61,491 nucleotides of DNA, from assembly GCF_000379785.1 (NCBI RefSeq), contig NZ_KB903759.1, positions 1 through 61,491 of the forward strand. Reading direction: 5' to 3'. Shown here piece by piece: positions 18,745 to 26,933 of the stretch; the stretch's first letter is position 1, and each line of letters starts with the position of its first letter. A model generated the notes under the pieces. It did not search any database. It was not told the DNA's origin and was given only the letters and a program-made list of their open reading frames with translations. Source of the DNA: Gallibacterium anatis DSM 16844 = F 149. Its GTDB lineage: Bacteria > Pseudomonadota > Gammaproteobacteria > Enterobacterales > Pasteurellaceae. The translations under genes were made by a program, and so were the position numbers.

Positions 18745-18750
18745 GTTTTA

Positions 18751-19341
18751 TTAAGCGGCAACCATTACCATTGCTGGGCGGATAACGCGTCCGTTCAGTA
18801 GATAGCCTTTTTGTAGAACGGTAGTGATTTGGTTGGCGCTGAAGCCTTCAGTTGGTTGCATTGAAATCGCTTGGTGAAGATCCGGATTAAAAGTTTCACC
18901 GACAACGCCAACCGGTTCAATGCCGAATTTAGCCACAGTGGAAAGCAGATCTTTTAGCGTGAGTTCCACACCGTCGAAAAGGGCTTTTACGCTTTCATCT
19001 TCAGAGGTGTTCGGCGTTGTGGCAGCACGTTCTAAATTATCAATTACATTAAGAATCTCTTTGGCAAATTTTTCTAAGCCGAATTTATGTGCTTTTTCTA
19101 CGTCCGCTTCGGTACGGCGGCGGATATTATCAATTTCAGCACGTGCTCTTAACATAATATCCTGTTCTTTTTTGGCAGCTTCTTCTAATTGACCTTCTAA
19201 ATCTTGGATTTTGGCAAGTGCTTCACTTAATGGATCAATTTCGTTGCTTTTTTCTTGCTCGTTGACGTGTTCTGTTTCTGTAGCTTGTTGATTTACTTCT
19301 TCATTCATCACGTTTTGTTCGTTGTTTTGTTGTTCAGACAT
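18751..19341 (-). CDS. grpE: nucleotide exchange factor GrpE
   Basis: The start at 19341 ([11 protein letters not shown]) follows TTGGAGAATATT and gives 196 residues; a longer frame to 19410 would add an unrelated hydrophobic stretch. GrpE releases ADP from DnaK in the heat-shock chaperone cycle. The acidic, disordered N-terminus (about 1-45) leads into a long dimeric coiled coil (about 45-100, [20 protein letters not shown]). The C-terminal beta domain closes with the family pattern [19 protein letters not shown]. It is divergent from nadK, as in many gammaproteobacteria. No sigma-32 site was examined closely. Confidence 0.95.
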   Translation of the reverse strand: MSEQQNNEQNVMNEEVNQQATETEHVNEQEKSNEIDPLSEALAKIQDLEGQLEEAAKKEQDIMLRARAEIDNIRRRTEADVEKAHKFGLEKFAKEILNVIDNLERAATTPNTSEDESVKALFDGVELTLKDLLSTVAKFGIEPVGVVGETFNPDLHQAISMQPTEGFSANQITTVLQKGYLLNGRVIRPAMVMVAA

Positions 19342-19521
19342 AATATTCTCCAAAATCAAAAAGAGGCATTTTACGGCGGCTAGTTTAACAAAAAACACCA
19401 TAACCGCCAATTATTCGGCGTGAGATATTAATTAAGTCAAATTTATCGCCGATAGTTATGTTAATATAAGCCTCATTTAGTGCAATTCAAGGATTGCGTT
19501 GTTATCAATTGGGTAATTGTT

Positions 19522-20442
19522 ATGCAAGAATTTAGAATGAAACCGCAACAGCATACATTACATCGTTCGTTCCGTACGATTGGTGTTGTCGGGCAGCCTC
19601 GACACGATGATCGTCTTCAAATGCATCAGGATCTGTTTATTTGGTTAAAACATCGTGGTTATCACGTGTTGGTTGAGCCGGAAGTCGGTAAGGCTTTGCA
19701 ATTAGAGGCAAAACATATTGCGACATTGGATGAAATCGGTGCAGCGGCGGAATTAGTAATTGTGATTGGCGGCGACGGCAATATGTTAGGGAAAGCTCGT
19801 GTGCTTGCTCGTTATGATACAGCGTTGATCGGGATTAATCGTGGAAATTTGGGATTTTTAACTGATATTGACCCGGATCAGGTGTATCAACAGTTATCAG
19901 CCTGTTTGGATCGTGGCGAATTTTTTGTGGAAGAACGCTTTTTATTGGATGTGAATGTGGAACGAGAAGGGCAGGTTATTGCGTCAAATCAAGCCATTAA
20001 TGAGGTTGTGATTCATCCGGCAAAAATTGCGCATATGATTGATTTTCAAGTTTATATTAATGATAAATTTTGTTTTTCACAGCGTTCTGACGGCTTAATT
20101 ATCGCTACACCGACCGGTTCAACCGCTTATTCATTGTCTGCCGGCGGACCGATTTTAACGCCACTATTAAATGCGATTACATTGGTACCGATGTTCCCAC
20201 ATACTTTATCTTCACGTCCGTTGGTGGTGGATGGCGATAGCAAATTACACTTTCGTTTTGCACAGTATAATGTGCGGCAGTTAGAGGTGAGTTGTGATAG
20301 TCAGGTGAATATTCCTTTCTGTATTGATGATGTGATTGTGGTGAAAAAGAGCGATTTGCGGATGAAACTGCTGCATTTACAAGATTATAACTACTACAAC
20401 ATTCTCAGTTCTAAATTAGGTTGGCTAAAAAAATTATTTTAA
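19522..20442 (+). CDS. nadK: NAD kinase
   Basis: I choose ATG at 19522 ([10 protein letters not shown]), giving 306 residues. A GTG at 19480 and an ATG at 19537 are also in frame, and none has a strong ribosome binding site. The enzyme phosphorylates NAD to NADP. The GGDGNMLG motif (about 72-79 from this start) binds the diphosphate and supplies the catalytic Asp. The second signature is [23 protein letters not shown]. Length fits bacterial NadK. recN follows 70 bases later with its own SOS control. Confidence 0.95.
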   Translation: MQEFRMKPQQHTLHRSFRTIGVVGQPRHDDRLQMHQDLFIWLKHRGYHVLVEPEVGKALQLEAKHIATLDEIGAAAELVIVIGGDGNMLGKARVLARYDTALIGINRGNLGFLTDIDPDQVYQQLSACLDRGEFFVEERFLLDVNVEREGQVIASNQAINEVVIHPAKIAHMIDFQVYINDKFCFSQRSDGLIIATPTGSTAYSLSAGGPILTPLLNAITLVPMFPHTLSSRPLVVDGDSKLHFRFAQYNVRQLEVSCDSQVNIPFCIDDVIVVKKSDLRMKLLHLQDYNYYNILSSKLGWLKKLF

Positions 20443-20460
20443 ATTTCAAGAAACACTTTA

Positions 20461-20497
20461 CTGTATAAAAAAACAGTATATACTGATATTTATACAG
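20461..20497 (+). promoter_or_regulatory. SOS (LexA) boxes of recN
   Basis: CTGTATAAAAAAACAG (20461-20476) is a good LexA site of the form CTG-N10-CAG. A second sequence, CTGATATTTATACAG (20483-20497), resembles another site but has a nine-base spacer, one short of the consensus. Both lie within 55 bases of the recN start. recN is a strongly SOS-induced gene with multiple boxes in Escherichia coli. Confidence 0.8.
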
Positions 20498-20512
20498 TAT
20501 TGGAGGTTTCTT

Positions 20513-22189
20513 ATGCTCACTCAATTACGCATCAATAATTTTGCTATTGTTAATCGTCTTACCTTAGATTTTGCACAAGGAATGTCTGTTATTACCGGTG
20601 AAACCGGTGCCGGCAAGTCAATTGCATTGGATGCCTTAGAGGTCTGTTTGGGGCAGCGTGCTGAGAGCGGAATGTTGCGTTCCGGTGAATCAAGAGCGGA
20701 TGTTAGTGCGTTGTTTTCATTGCAAAATAATTCTGCGGCACAGCAATGGTTGCAAGCACACGAATTGGATGATGAGGAAAATCCGGAAGAGTGTGTTTTG
20801 CGCCGTACAATTAGTGCGGATGGTCGCTCAAAAGGATTTATTAATAATCAACCGGTGCCTGCCGCTCAATTACGTGAGTTAGGTGCATTATTGGTGCAAA
20901 TCAGCGGGCAGCATTGTTCTCAACAATTATTGAAACCTGAATATCAATTACAACTATTGGATACCTTCTGTCATAACCAAAGTTTATTGCAGCAGTTAAA
21001 TCATCAATTTCATTTGTGGAAGCAACAACAGCAAAAATTGGCGGATTTTCGTCAACAATGTGCGGAAAACGAAGCAAAAAAACAGCTATTACATTATCAA
21101 ATTGAAGAATTGAATGAATTTGCGTTAAAACAGGGTGAGTTTGAAGAGTTGGATTCCACACAAAAACGATTGGCAAATAGTGAATTGTTAAGTCGTGGTT
21201 CGCAATCCGTTTTACAGTTGTTGTCGGAAAATGAAACTGCGAATATCGAAAATTTATTAAATAAAACAGTGAGCTATTTAGATGAATTGGTTGAGGCGGA
21301 TGAGCAATTTAAAGAGGCACAACAATTAATTCAACAGGCGCAGATTTACGTTCAAGAAGCTTTTTCTGAAGTGCAGCATCTTGCCTATCGTATCGAAGAT
21401 GATCCGGCGTTATTGGCTAATACGGAGATGCGTTTAAAACAGGCGTTACAATTAGCACAAAAACATCGGGTTAATGTTTCAGAATTACCGGTTTATCATC
21501 AGCAATTAAAGCGTGAATATGAGCAGTTAGCGGAATATATTGATGGTGAAGAGCTGTTAGTCGAAGCGGAACAGCAGGCTTATCAGCAGGCAATGAAAAT
21601 TGCAAAACAGCTGTCAGAGCGTCGGCAGCAAGGGGCTATTTTATTAGCTAAAGCAGTAACGGCGGAAATTAAACAGTTAGCAATGGAAAATGCCGAATTC
21701 GATATTCAATGTACGACGGAATCGCAGAAATTATCCAATAAAGGCATAGATCAAATTACGTTTATGTTGTTAAGTAATCTGGGTGAAAGTTTTCAGCCAT
21801 TGCACAAAAATGCTTCCGGCGGTGAATTATCTCGAATTGCATTGGTGTTACAAACATTAACTTCTGATCAAAGTGCTGTTCCAACTGTGATTTTTGATGA
21901 AATTGATGTAGGTATCAGTGGCGCAACCGCCAATATTGTCGGTAAACTTTTGCGTTCATTAGGTGAAAAAGTGCAGATTTTATGTATTACGCATTTGCCG
22001 CAAGTTGCATCACACGGTCATCAACATTATAAAGTTGAAAAATATTGCAAAGCCGGAAAAACAGAAACACAGGTTAGTTTATTAAATGCGGAGGAACGAG
22101 TAAAAGAGTTGGGTAGACTGCTTGGTGGCAGCGAAGTAACGCCATTATCGTTGGCTAATGCGGAAGAAATGCTGGCGTTAGCAAGTTAA
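20513..22189 (+). CDS. recN: DNA repair protein RecN
   Basis: The product is 558 residues, an SMC-like ATPase that acts in double-strand break repair. Walker A is ITGETGAGKSIALDAL near the N-terminus. A long Gln/Glu/Leu-rich coiled-coil section covers about residues 155-370. The C-terminal ABC half carries the signature NASGGELSRIALVLQ and Walker B TVIFDEIDVGISG. The start MLTQLRINNFAIVNRLTLDF is the family norm and follows TTGGAGGTTTCTT. It is a single gene under LexA control, not linked to ettA, which converges on it. Confidence 0.96.
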   Translation: MLTQLRINNFAIVNRLTLDFAQGMSVITGETGAGKSIALDALEVCLGQRAESGMLRSGESRADVSALFSLQNNSAAQQWLQAHELDDEENPEECVLRRTISADGRSKGFINNQPVPAAQLRELGALLVQISGQHCSQQLLKPEYQLQLLDTFCHNQSLLQQLNHQFHLWKQQQQKLADFRQQCAENEAKKQLLHYQIEELNEFALKQGEFEELDSTQKRLANSELLSRGSQSVLQLLSENETANIENLLNKTVSYLDELVEADEQFKEAQQLIQQAQIYVQEAFSEVQHLAYRIEDDPALLANTEMRLKQALQLAQKHRVNVSELPVYHQQLKREYEQLAEYIDGEELLVEAEQQAYQQAMKIAKQLSERRQQGAILLAKAVTAEIKQLAMENAEFDIQCTTESQKLSNKGIDQITFMLLSNLGESFQPLHKNASGGELSRIALVLQTLTSDQSAVPTVIFDEIDVGISGATANIVGKLLRSLGEKVQILCITHLPQVASHGHQHYKVEKYCKAGKTETQVSLLNAEERVKELGRLLGGSEVTPLSLANAEEMLALAS

Positions 22190-22236
22190 GCGTTAATGGT
22201 AGAAAGAGCAGTTTTTTATTCATATCTCAAAAAGAG

Positions 22237-22269
22237 GGCTTAAAGCCTTGTACTATAAGGTTTTAAGCC
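22237..22269 (+). terminator. hairpin after recN
   Basis: GGCTTAAA pairs with TTTAAGCC, with an inner CCTT-AAGG pairing. ACTTTTTAGC follows, so it may terminate recN about 50 bases past the stop codon. Confidence 0.6.
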
Positions 22270-22285
22270 ACTTTTTAGCAACAAT

Positions 22286-22356
22286 TTTGTCTACTATGCC
22301 TATTTTGTCCTATATGCCTTTTGTTTACTATGGCTTTTGCTCTATATGTCATTTTT
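22286..22356. repeat. four imperfect 17-18 base tandem repeats, related to the element at 6.5 kb
   Basis: Successive units read TTTGTCTACTATGCCTA, TTTGTCCTATATGCCT, TTTGTTTACTATGGCT and TTTGCTCTATATGTCAT. A less regular stretch with CAAAATAAA words follows at 22410-22435 in the opposite sense. The first unit words also occur, in inverted orientation, at 6509-6571. The whole gap 22190-22560 contains no gene I can support. Confidence 0.6.
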
Positions 22357-22501
22357 TCAATGAAAAAAAGCGGATAAAACCAACGATTTTGTCCATTAGG
22401 ACGAGAAGGTAAGCAAAATAAAGCTAGGCAAAATAAAAGAAAAAACAACATTTTTTCTATGTCGTTGCCGTGATGGTAAAAGAGGCTTTGAAGAGGGATA
22501 G

Positions 22502-22543
22502 ATACCGCCTATCTGATGCTTTATCAAGCCATATAGGCGGTAT
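22502..22543. terminator. hairpin between recN and ettA
   Basis: ATACCGCCTAT pairs perfectly with ATAGGCGGTAT around a 20-base loop. The T run is on the plus-strand side, so it may end leftover plus-strand transcription rather than ettA. Confidence 0.5.
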
Positions 22544-22560
22544 ATTTTTAGCGAAAAAAT

Positions 22561-24231
22561 TTATTTCGCAATACGTTTATATTTTATACGTTTTGGTTGA
22601 ACGGCTTCAGCACCAAAGGTTTTCTTCTTCCACTCTTCATAATCAGAGAAGTTGCCTTCATAGAAAGTGACTTTACCTTCATCGCCATAATCCAAAATGT
22701 GGGTGGCGATACGATCCAAGAACCAGCGGTCGTGAGAAATAACCATCACACAGCCCGGAAATTCCAAAATAGCATTTTCCAATGCACGCAAGGTCTCTAC
22801 ATCAAGATCGTTGGTTGGTTCGTCAAGGAGCAGCACATTTCCGCCACGTTGTAATAATTTGGCTAAATGCAAACGACCGCGCTCACCACCAGATAATTCA
22901 CCGACACGTTTTTGTTGATCAACACCTTTAAAATTGAAGCGTCCTACATAAGCACGACTTGGAATTTCAAAGTTACCGATCTTCATAATATCCAACCCGC
23001 CGGAAACCTCTTCCCACACAGTTTTGCTATTATCCATCTTGTCGCGGAACTGTTCGACAGAAGAGAGCACTACAGTGTCCCCCAATGTAATGGTGCCTTT
23101 GTCAGGTTGCTCTTGACCGGATAACATTTTGAACAGCGTAGATTTACCGGCACCGTTTGCCCCGATAATCCCGACAATCGCGCCTTTAGGAATGCTGAAA
23201 GAGAGATTATCGATTAAAGTACGATCCCCATATGATTTGGATAAATTTTCCACTTCAATAACCTTGTCGCCTAAACGAGGACCAGGTGGAATAAAGAGTT
23301 CATTGGTTTCATTACGTTTTTGGTAATCACTGTTGTTTAACTCTTCAAATCTTGCCATACGCGCTTTACTTTTCGCTTGACGGCCTTTTGGATTTTGGCG
23401 AACCCACTCAAGTTCTTTTTCAATCGATTTTTGGCGAGCAGATTCAGTAGCAGCTTCTTGTGCTAAGCGTTTCTCTTTTTGCTCCAACCAAGAAGAGTAA
23501 TTACCTTGCCAAGGGATGCCTTCCCCACGGTCAAGCTCTAAAATCCAACCTGCAACATTATCCAAGAAGTAGCGGTCGTGGGTAATAGCCACAACCGTGC
23601 CTTCATAATCGTGTAAGAAACGTTCCAACCAAGCCACAGATTCCGCATCAAGATGGTTTGTTGGTTCGTCCAATAACAGCATATCCGGTTTTTCTAATAG
23701 CAGACGGCAAAGTGCAACACGACGGCGCTCACCACCAGACAAGTGTTCAATTTTACTTTCCCAATCCGGTAGACGTAATGCATCTGCCGCACGTTCTAGC
23801 TGATTTTGTAGGTTATGACCATCGTGGGCTTGAATAATCGCCTCAAGTTCGGCTTGCTCCGCTGCTAACTTATCAAAATCTGCATCCGGATCAGCATATA
23901 GCGCATAAACTTCATCTAATCGTGTTAAGGCGTTTTTCACTTCGTGAACCGCTTCTTCAATCGCTTCACGCACGGTCTGTTGTGGTTCTAATTTCGGTTC
24001 TTGTGGCAAATAACCGATTTTAATGCCGGGTTGAGGACGAGCTTCCCCTTCAAATTCTTTATCTACACCTGCCATAATGCGCAATAAGGTAGATTTACCG
24101 GCACCGTTTAAACCGAGTACGCCGATTTTTGCACCGGGAAAGAAACTTAATGAAATATCTTTTAAAATTTGACGCTTCGGTGGCACAACTTTGCTCACGC
24201 GATGCATTGTAAAAACAAATTGTGTGGACAT
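22561..24231 (-). CDS. ettA: energy-dependent translational throttle protein EttA (ABC-F ATPase)
   Basis: The start at 24231 (MSTQFVFTMHRVSKVVPPKR) matches EttA and gives 556 residues; the frame extends 67 codons further but without family support. EttA binds the ribosomal E site and gates entry into elongation according to ATP/ADP. Two ABC domains are joined by a linker: Walker A GLNGAGKST and GANGAGKST, signatures LSGGERRRVALCRLLLEKP and LSGGERGRLHLAKLL, and Walker B LLLDEPTNHLD and LLLDEPTNDLD. The P-site tRNA interaction motif linker lies between (about residues 245-320). No membrane segments. Confidence 0.96.
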   Translation of the reverse strand: MSTQFVFTMHRVSKVVPPKRQILKDISLSFFPGAKIGVLGLNGAGKSTLLRIMAGVDKEFEGEARPQPGIKIGYLPQEPKLEPQQTVREAIEEAVHEVKNALTRLDEVYALYADPDADFDKLAAEQAELEAIIQAHDGHNLQNQLERAADALRLPDWESKIEHLSGGERRRVALCRLLLEKPDMLLLDEPTNHLDAESVAWLERFLHDYEGTVVAITHDRYFLDNVAGWILELDRGEGIPWQGNYSSWLEQKEKRLAQEAATESARQKSIEKELEWVRQNPKGRQAKSKARMARFEELNNSDYQKRNETNELFIPPGPRLGDKVIEVENLSKSYGDRTLIDNLSFSIPKGAIVGIIGANGAGKSTLFKMLSGQEQPDKGTITLGDTVVLSSVEQFRDKMDNSKTVWEEVSGGLDIMKIGNFEIPSRAYVGRFNFKGVDQQKRVGELSGGERGRLHLAKLLQRGGNVLLLDEPTNDLDVETLRALENAILEFPGCVMVISHDRWFLDRIATHILDYGDEGKVTFYEGNFSDYEEWKKKTFGAEAVQPKRIKYKRIAK

Positions 24232-24502
24232 AGTTCTCGCTGTTTGTTTGTGATTGGATAAAGGCGTTATTCTACTGGAAATTATTGCTTTTGACCATTT
24301 CACGATGAAAATTTCAGTAACACCGAAAAAATTAGAAGATTTGATAAATCCTATTGGCTGAATAAAACATAAAAATATGCTTTTGCATACAAAATATGAT
24401 TGCAACAAGGAACGTTGGAATAGTAATATCAATCAGGCTATTTATATAAATAGTGCAACACAGCATTATATTTAATTACCATTGCTATTTGAGGAATCTT
24501 TG

Positions 24503-25681
24503 ATGTCAAGACCAATAAATTTTGTAATGATTTCACCCCATTTCCCCACCAATTTTGAAACGTTTGCACATAGATTGCGTGAAAACGGTTTTAATACATT
24601 AGGAATTGCCGATGCGCCTTATGAGTCATTAAGCGAAGGGTTACGCAATTCACTAACAGAATATTATCGTGTTGATAATATGGAAGATTATGATCAGGTT
24701 TATCGTGCAGTCGGTTATTTTGCGCATAAGTATGGACGCATTGATCGCATTGAATCGCATAATGAATATTGGTTGGAGTTGGATGCAAAACTTCGTACTG
24801 ATTTTAATGTGTTTGGTTATAAAAACGAAGATATGAAAACGATTAAAACCAAATCACAAATGAAAGAAGTGTTCAAAAAAGCAGGGTTGAAAGTGGCGAA
24901 AGGGCGTGTTTTTTCCGATGAAGAGGATGCGTGCCGTCTGGTCGCAGAATTAAAATTACCGGTGATTATTAAACCGAATTCCGGTGTGGGGGCAAGCGAT
25001 ACTTATAAAATTCGCACAGAACAGGATTTGCACCATTTCTTTGAACATAAATCGCCGAATGTTGAATATATTATGGAAGAGTTTATTGATGGCGATATTG
25101 TTACATTCGACGGCTTAACGGATCACGATGGAAATATTGTTTTTTATTCCAGTTTGGAATATTCAGAAGCGGTGTTAGATACAGTAGAAAAAGATGGTGA
25201 TATGTTCTATTTTGTGCCACGTGAAATTTCACCGAAATTAGTTGGACTCGGTAAAATTTGTGTCGAAGCCTTTAATGTCAGAGAGCGGTTTTTCCATTTT
25301 GAATTTTTCCGTGTTAAAGGTAGCAATGAAATATTACCGCTTGAAATTAATTGCCGTCCGCCGGGTGGTTTAACCATTGATATGTGGAATTATGCCAACG
25401 ATTTTGATGTATTTAATGAATACGCCAACATCGTGAAAGAGAACCGGTTCTATTCCCATATTACGCATCCGTGGAATGTGGTTTATATTTCGCGTAAAGC
25501 AAATAAAAATTATGTGAACACAACGCAGGCGATTTGTGAGAAGTTCGGTAACAGCATTATCAGTGTGCAACAAGTGCCGGGCATTTTTGCGAAAATTATG
25601 GGCGAAGAAGGGATTTTAGCGAGAACTGAAACTCTGGAGCAGATGCGGGAAATTATTCAATTTGCACATCAAAAACAATAA
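24503..25681 (+). CDS. ATP-grasp ligase of unknown substrate
   Basis: ATG at 24503 follows GAGGAATCTTTG and gives 392 residues. The ATP-grasp fold is visible: the ATP-binding loop VIIKPNSGVGASD (Lys157), the hinge YIMEEFIDGDIVTFDG (about 189-204), and the magnesium site FFHFEFFRVKG (Glu267) with LPLEINCRPPGG (Glu281, Asn283). The N-terminal pre-grasp domain (1-110) begins NFVMISPHFPTNFETFAHRL. Members of this group form C-N or C-S bonds through acyl phosphates. It overlaps no known biosynthetic set; the esterase gene follows 17 bases later, so the two are likely one operon. Substrate not deducible. Confidence 0.88.
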   Translation: MSRPINFVMISPHFPTNFETFAHRLRENGFNTLGIADAPYESLSEGLRNSLTEYYRVDNMEDYDQVYRAVGYFAHKYGRIDRIESHNEYWLELDAKLRTDFNVFGYKNEDMKTIKTKSQMKEVFKKAGLKVAKGRVFSDEEDACRLVAELKLPVIIKPNSGVGASDTYKIRTEQDLHHFFEHKSPNVEYIMEEFIDGDIVTFDGLTDHDGNIVFYSSLEYSEAVLDTVEKDGDMFYFVPREISPKLVGLGKICVEAFNVRERFFHFEFFRVKGSNEILPLEINCRPPGGLTIDMWNYANDFDVFNEYANIVKENRFYSHITHPWNVVYISRKANKNYVNTTQAICEKFGNSIISVQQVPGIFAKIMGEEGILARTETLEQMREIIQFAHQKQ

Positions 25682-25698
25682 TTGAGAGGAAGTGAATT

Positions 25699-26451
25699 AT
25701 GCATTTTGAGAGAAGAAGTCATTGGAGCGGTGAACTAGGGCGTGAAATGTATTTTAATGTGTATGGTCACGCCGGTAAGCCGGTAATTGTGTTTCCATCC
25801 TCAGGCGGTGATCAAAATGAATATGGTAATTTCGGGATGATTGAAGCCTGCCGTTCTTTTATAGATCGTGGATTACTGAAGTTTTATACGCCTGATTCTT
25901 ACGATAAAGAGTCGTGGTTGGCAACTTACAAATCCGGACACGATATGGCATTAGCACACGATGCTTATGATCGTTATATCGTCAATGAATTGGTGCCGTT
26001 AATTCGGCACGAATCGCAATGGGGCGGCGCAATGATGGCGACCGGTTGCAGTATGGGGGCGTTTCATACGATCAATTTTGCATTGCGTCATCCGGATTTG
26101 TTTGATGTGGCGATTGCGTTAAGTGGCGTTTATGATGCTCGTTTTTTTACCGGTGAGTTTTATGGCGATCAGGCGGTCTATTTCAATTCACCGATCGATT
26201 ATCTTTGGGGACAGCAAGATAGTTGGTTTTTAGATCGTTATCGCCAAAATCACTACATTGTGGCAGTGGGACAAGGTGCTTGGGAAGAGCAGCACGTTGC
26301 AGATACAGCACGTTTGCAAGAAGCTTTTCAGGCGAAAGGCATTGTCGCTTGGTTTGATTTTTGGGGATACGATGTTGATCACGATTGGCCGTGGTGGAAG
26401 AAACAGATGCCATTTTTCCTTAGCAAGTTGGAAGAGCAGGGCATAATTTAA
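25699..26451 (+). CDS. alpha/beta-hydrolase esterase (Esterase D/putative esterase family)
   Basis: The product is 250 residues, cytoplasmic, with no signal peptide. It has the nucleophile elbow GCSMG (Ser118) in MMATGCSMGAFHTINFALRHP, an oxyanion region VFPSSGGDQNEYGNFGM, and a late His228 in DVDHDWPWWKK, giving a likely Ser-Asp-His triad. The acid residue is not certain. It resembles the PF00756 esterases such as S-formylglutathione hydrolase or enterochelin esterase, but shares little beyond the fold. Ribosome site GAGAGGAAGTG. It is translated right after the ATP-grasp gene, which suggests that the pair ligates and hydrolyses, or processes, one metabolite. Confidence 0.88.
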   Translation: MHFERRSHWSGELGREMYFNVYGHAGKPVIVFPSSGGDQNEYGNFGMIEACRSFIDRGLLKFYTPDSYDKESWLATYKSGHDMALAHDAYDRYIVNELVPLIRHESQWGGAMMATGCSMGAFHTINFALRHPDLFDVAIALSGVYDARFFTGEFYGDQAVYFNSPIDYLWGQQDSWFLDRYRQNHYIVAVGQGAWEEQHVADTARLQEAFQAKGIVAWFDFWGYDVDHDWPWWKKQMPFFLSKLEEQGII

Positions 26452-26515
26452 TCAGCATCGTTATTCGTTCTTTATTTTTGCTGGCGAAACCGACTCTGTT
26501 AATGCCAAATGGAGT

Positions 26516-26752
26516 ATGAGTTTCGTCGGCAATGCTTTTTATATTAGGTTGAAAAATCGATCAAGTAGAATAAGCGATCAGTTTTTTCATCACTTAGTCA
26601 ATATTTTAAAAGTTCTTATCTTCACGATCATTGTTATTATTGTTGTTCATCTTATTGTGATTGGTGGCGCTTATTTTTTACTCAATATTATGAAAATAAG
26701 TGAACTTAACAATGTAATACTTAAAAATAACACTGCCTTGTCATCGTCATAA
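26516..26752 (+). CDS. possible small membrane protein
   Basis: A 78-codon frame encodes one strong transmembrane helix (LKVLIFTIIVIIVVHLIVIG and beyond, about residues 31-57) flanked by a basic N-terminal stretch and a polar C-terminus. The basic-inside arrangement is consistent with a single-pass inner-membrane protein. The GGAG before ATG is too close for a standard ribosome site, and I know of no family. The frame may be coding or chance in an AT-rich gap. Confidence 0.35.
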   Translation: MSFVGNAFYIRLKNRSSRISDQFFHHLVNILKVLIFTIIVIIVVHLIVIGGAYFLLNIMKISELNNVILKNNTALSSS

Positions 26753-26818
26753 CGACGATTCTTAATCGCTAATTTTTGTAAAATTGTTACAAAATGAGCA
26801 AACTTTAATCATTTATTA

Positions 26819-26837
26819 GAAAATGAGAATAATTCTT
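26819..26837. promoter_or_regulatory. probable Fur box 1 of the iron island
   Basis: GAAAATGAGAATAATTCTT matches 14 of 19 positions of the Fur consensus GATAATGATAATCATTATC. It lies 97 bases before the receptor gene. Confidence 0.65.
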
Positions 26838-26868
26838 AAAAAGATCTTGAAAACGTAAAAATTTTATT

Positions 26869-26887
26869 GATAATAGTTCTCATTAAT
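26869..26887. promoter_or_regulatory. probable Fur box 2 of the iron island
   Basis: GATAATAGTTCTCATTAAT matches 13 of 19 positions of the Fur consensus. With box 1 it frames a 31-base spacer in which the promoter probably sits, consistent with repression by iron. Confidence 0.6.
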
Positions 26888-26933
26888 TTAATTGATAGTT
26901 TTTAACCCTCAATAACCTAAGGAGAACCTCCAA

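Noticed and set aside
24232-24432. 67-codon N-terminal extension of ettA
   Set aside because: No family support and hydrophobic, AT-rich composition; the MSTQF start is the conserved one.
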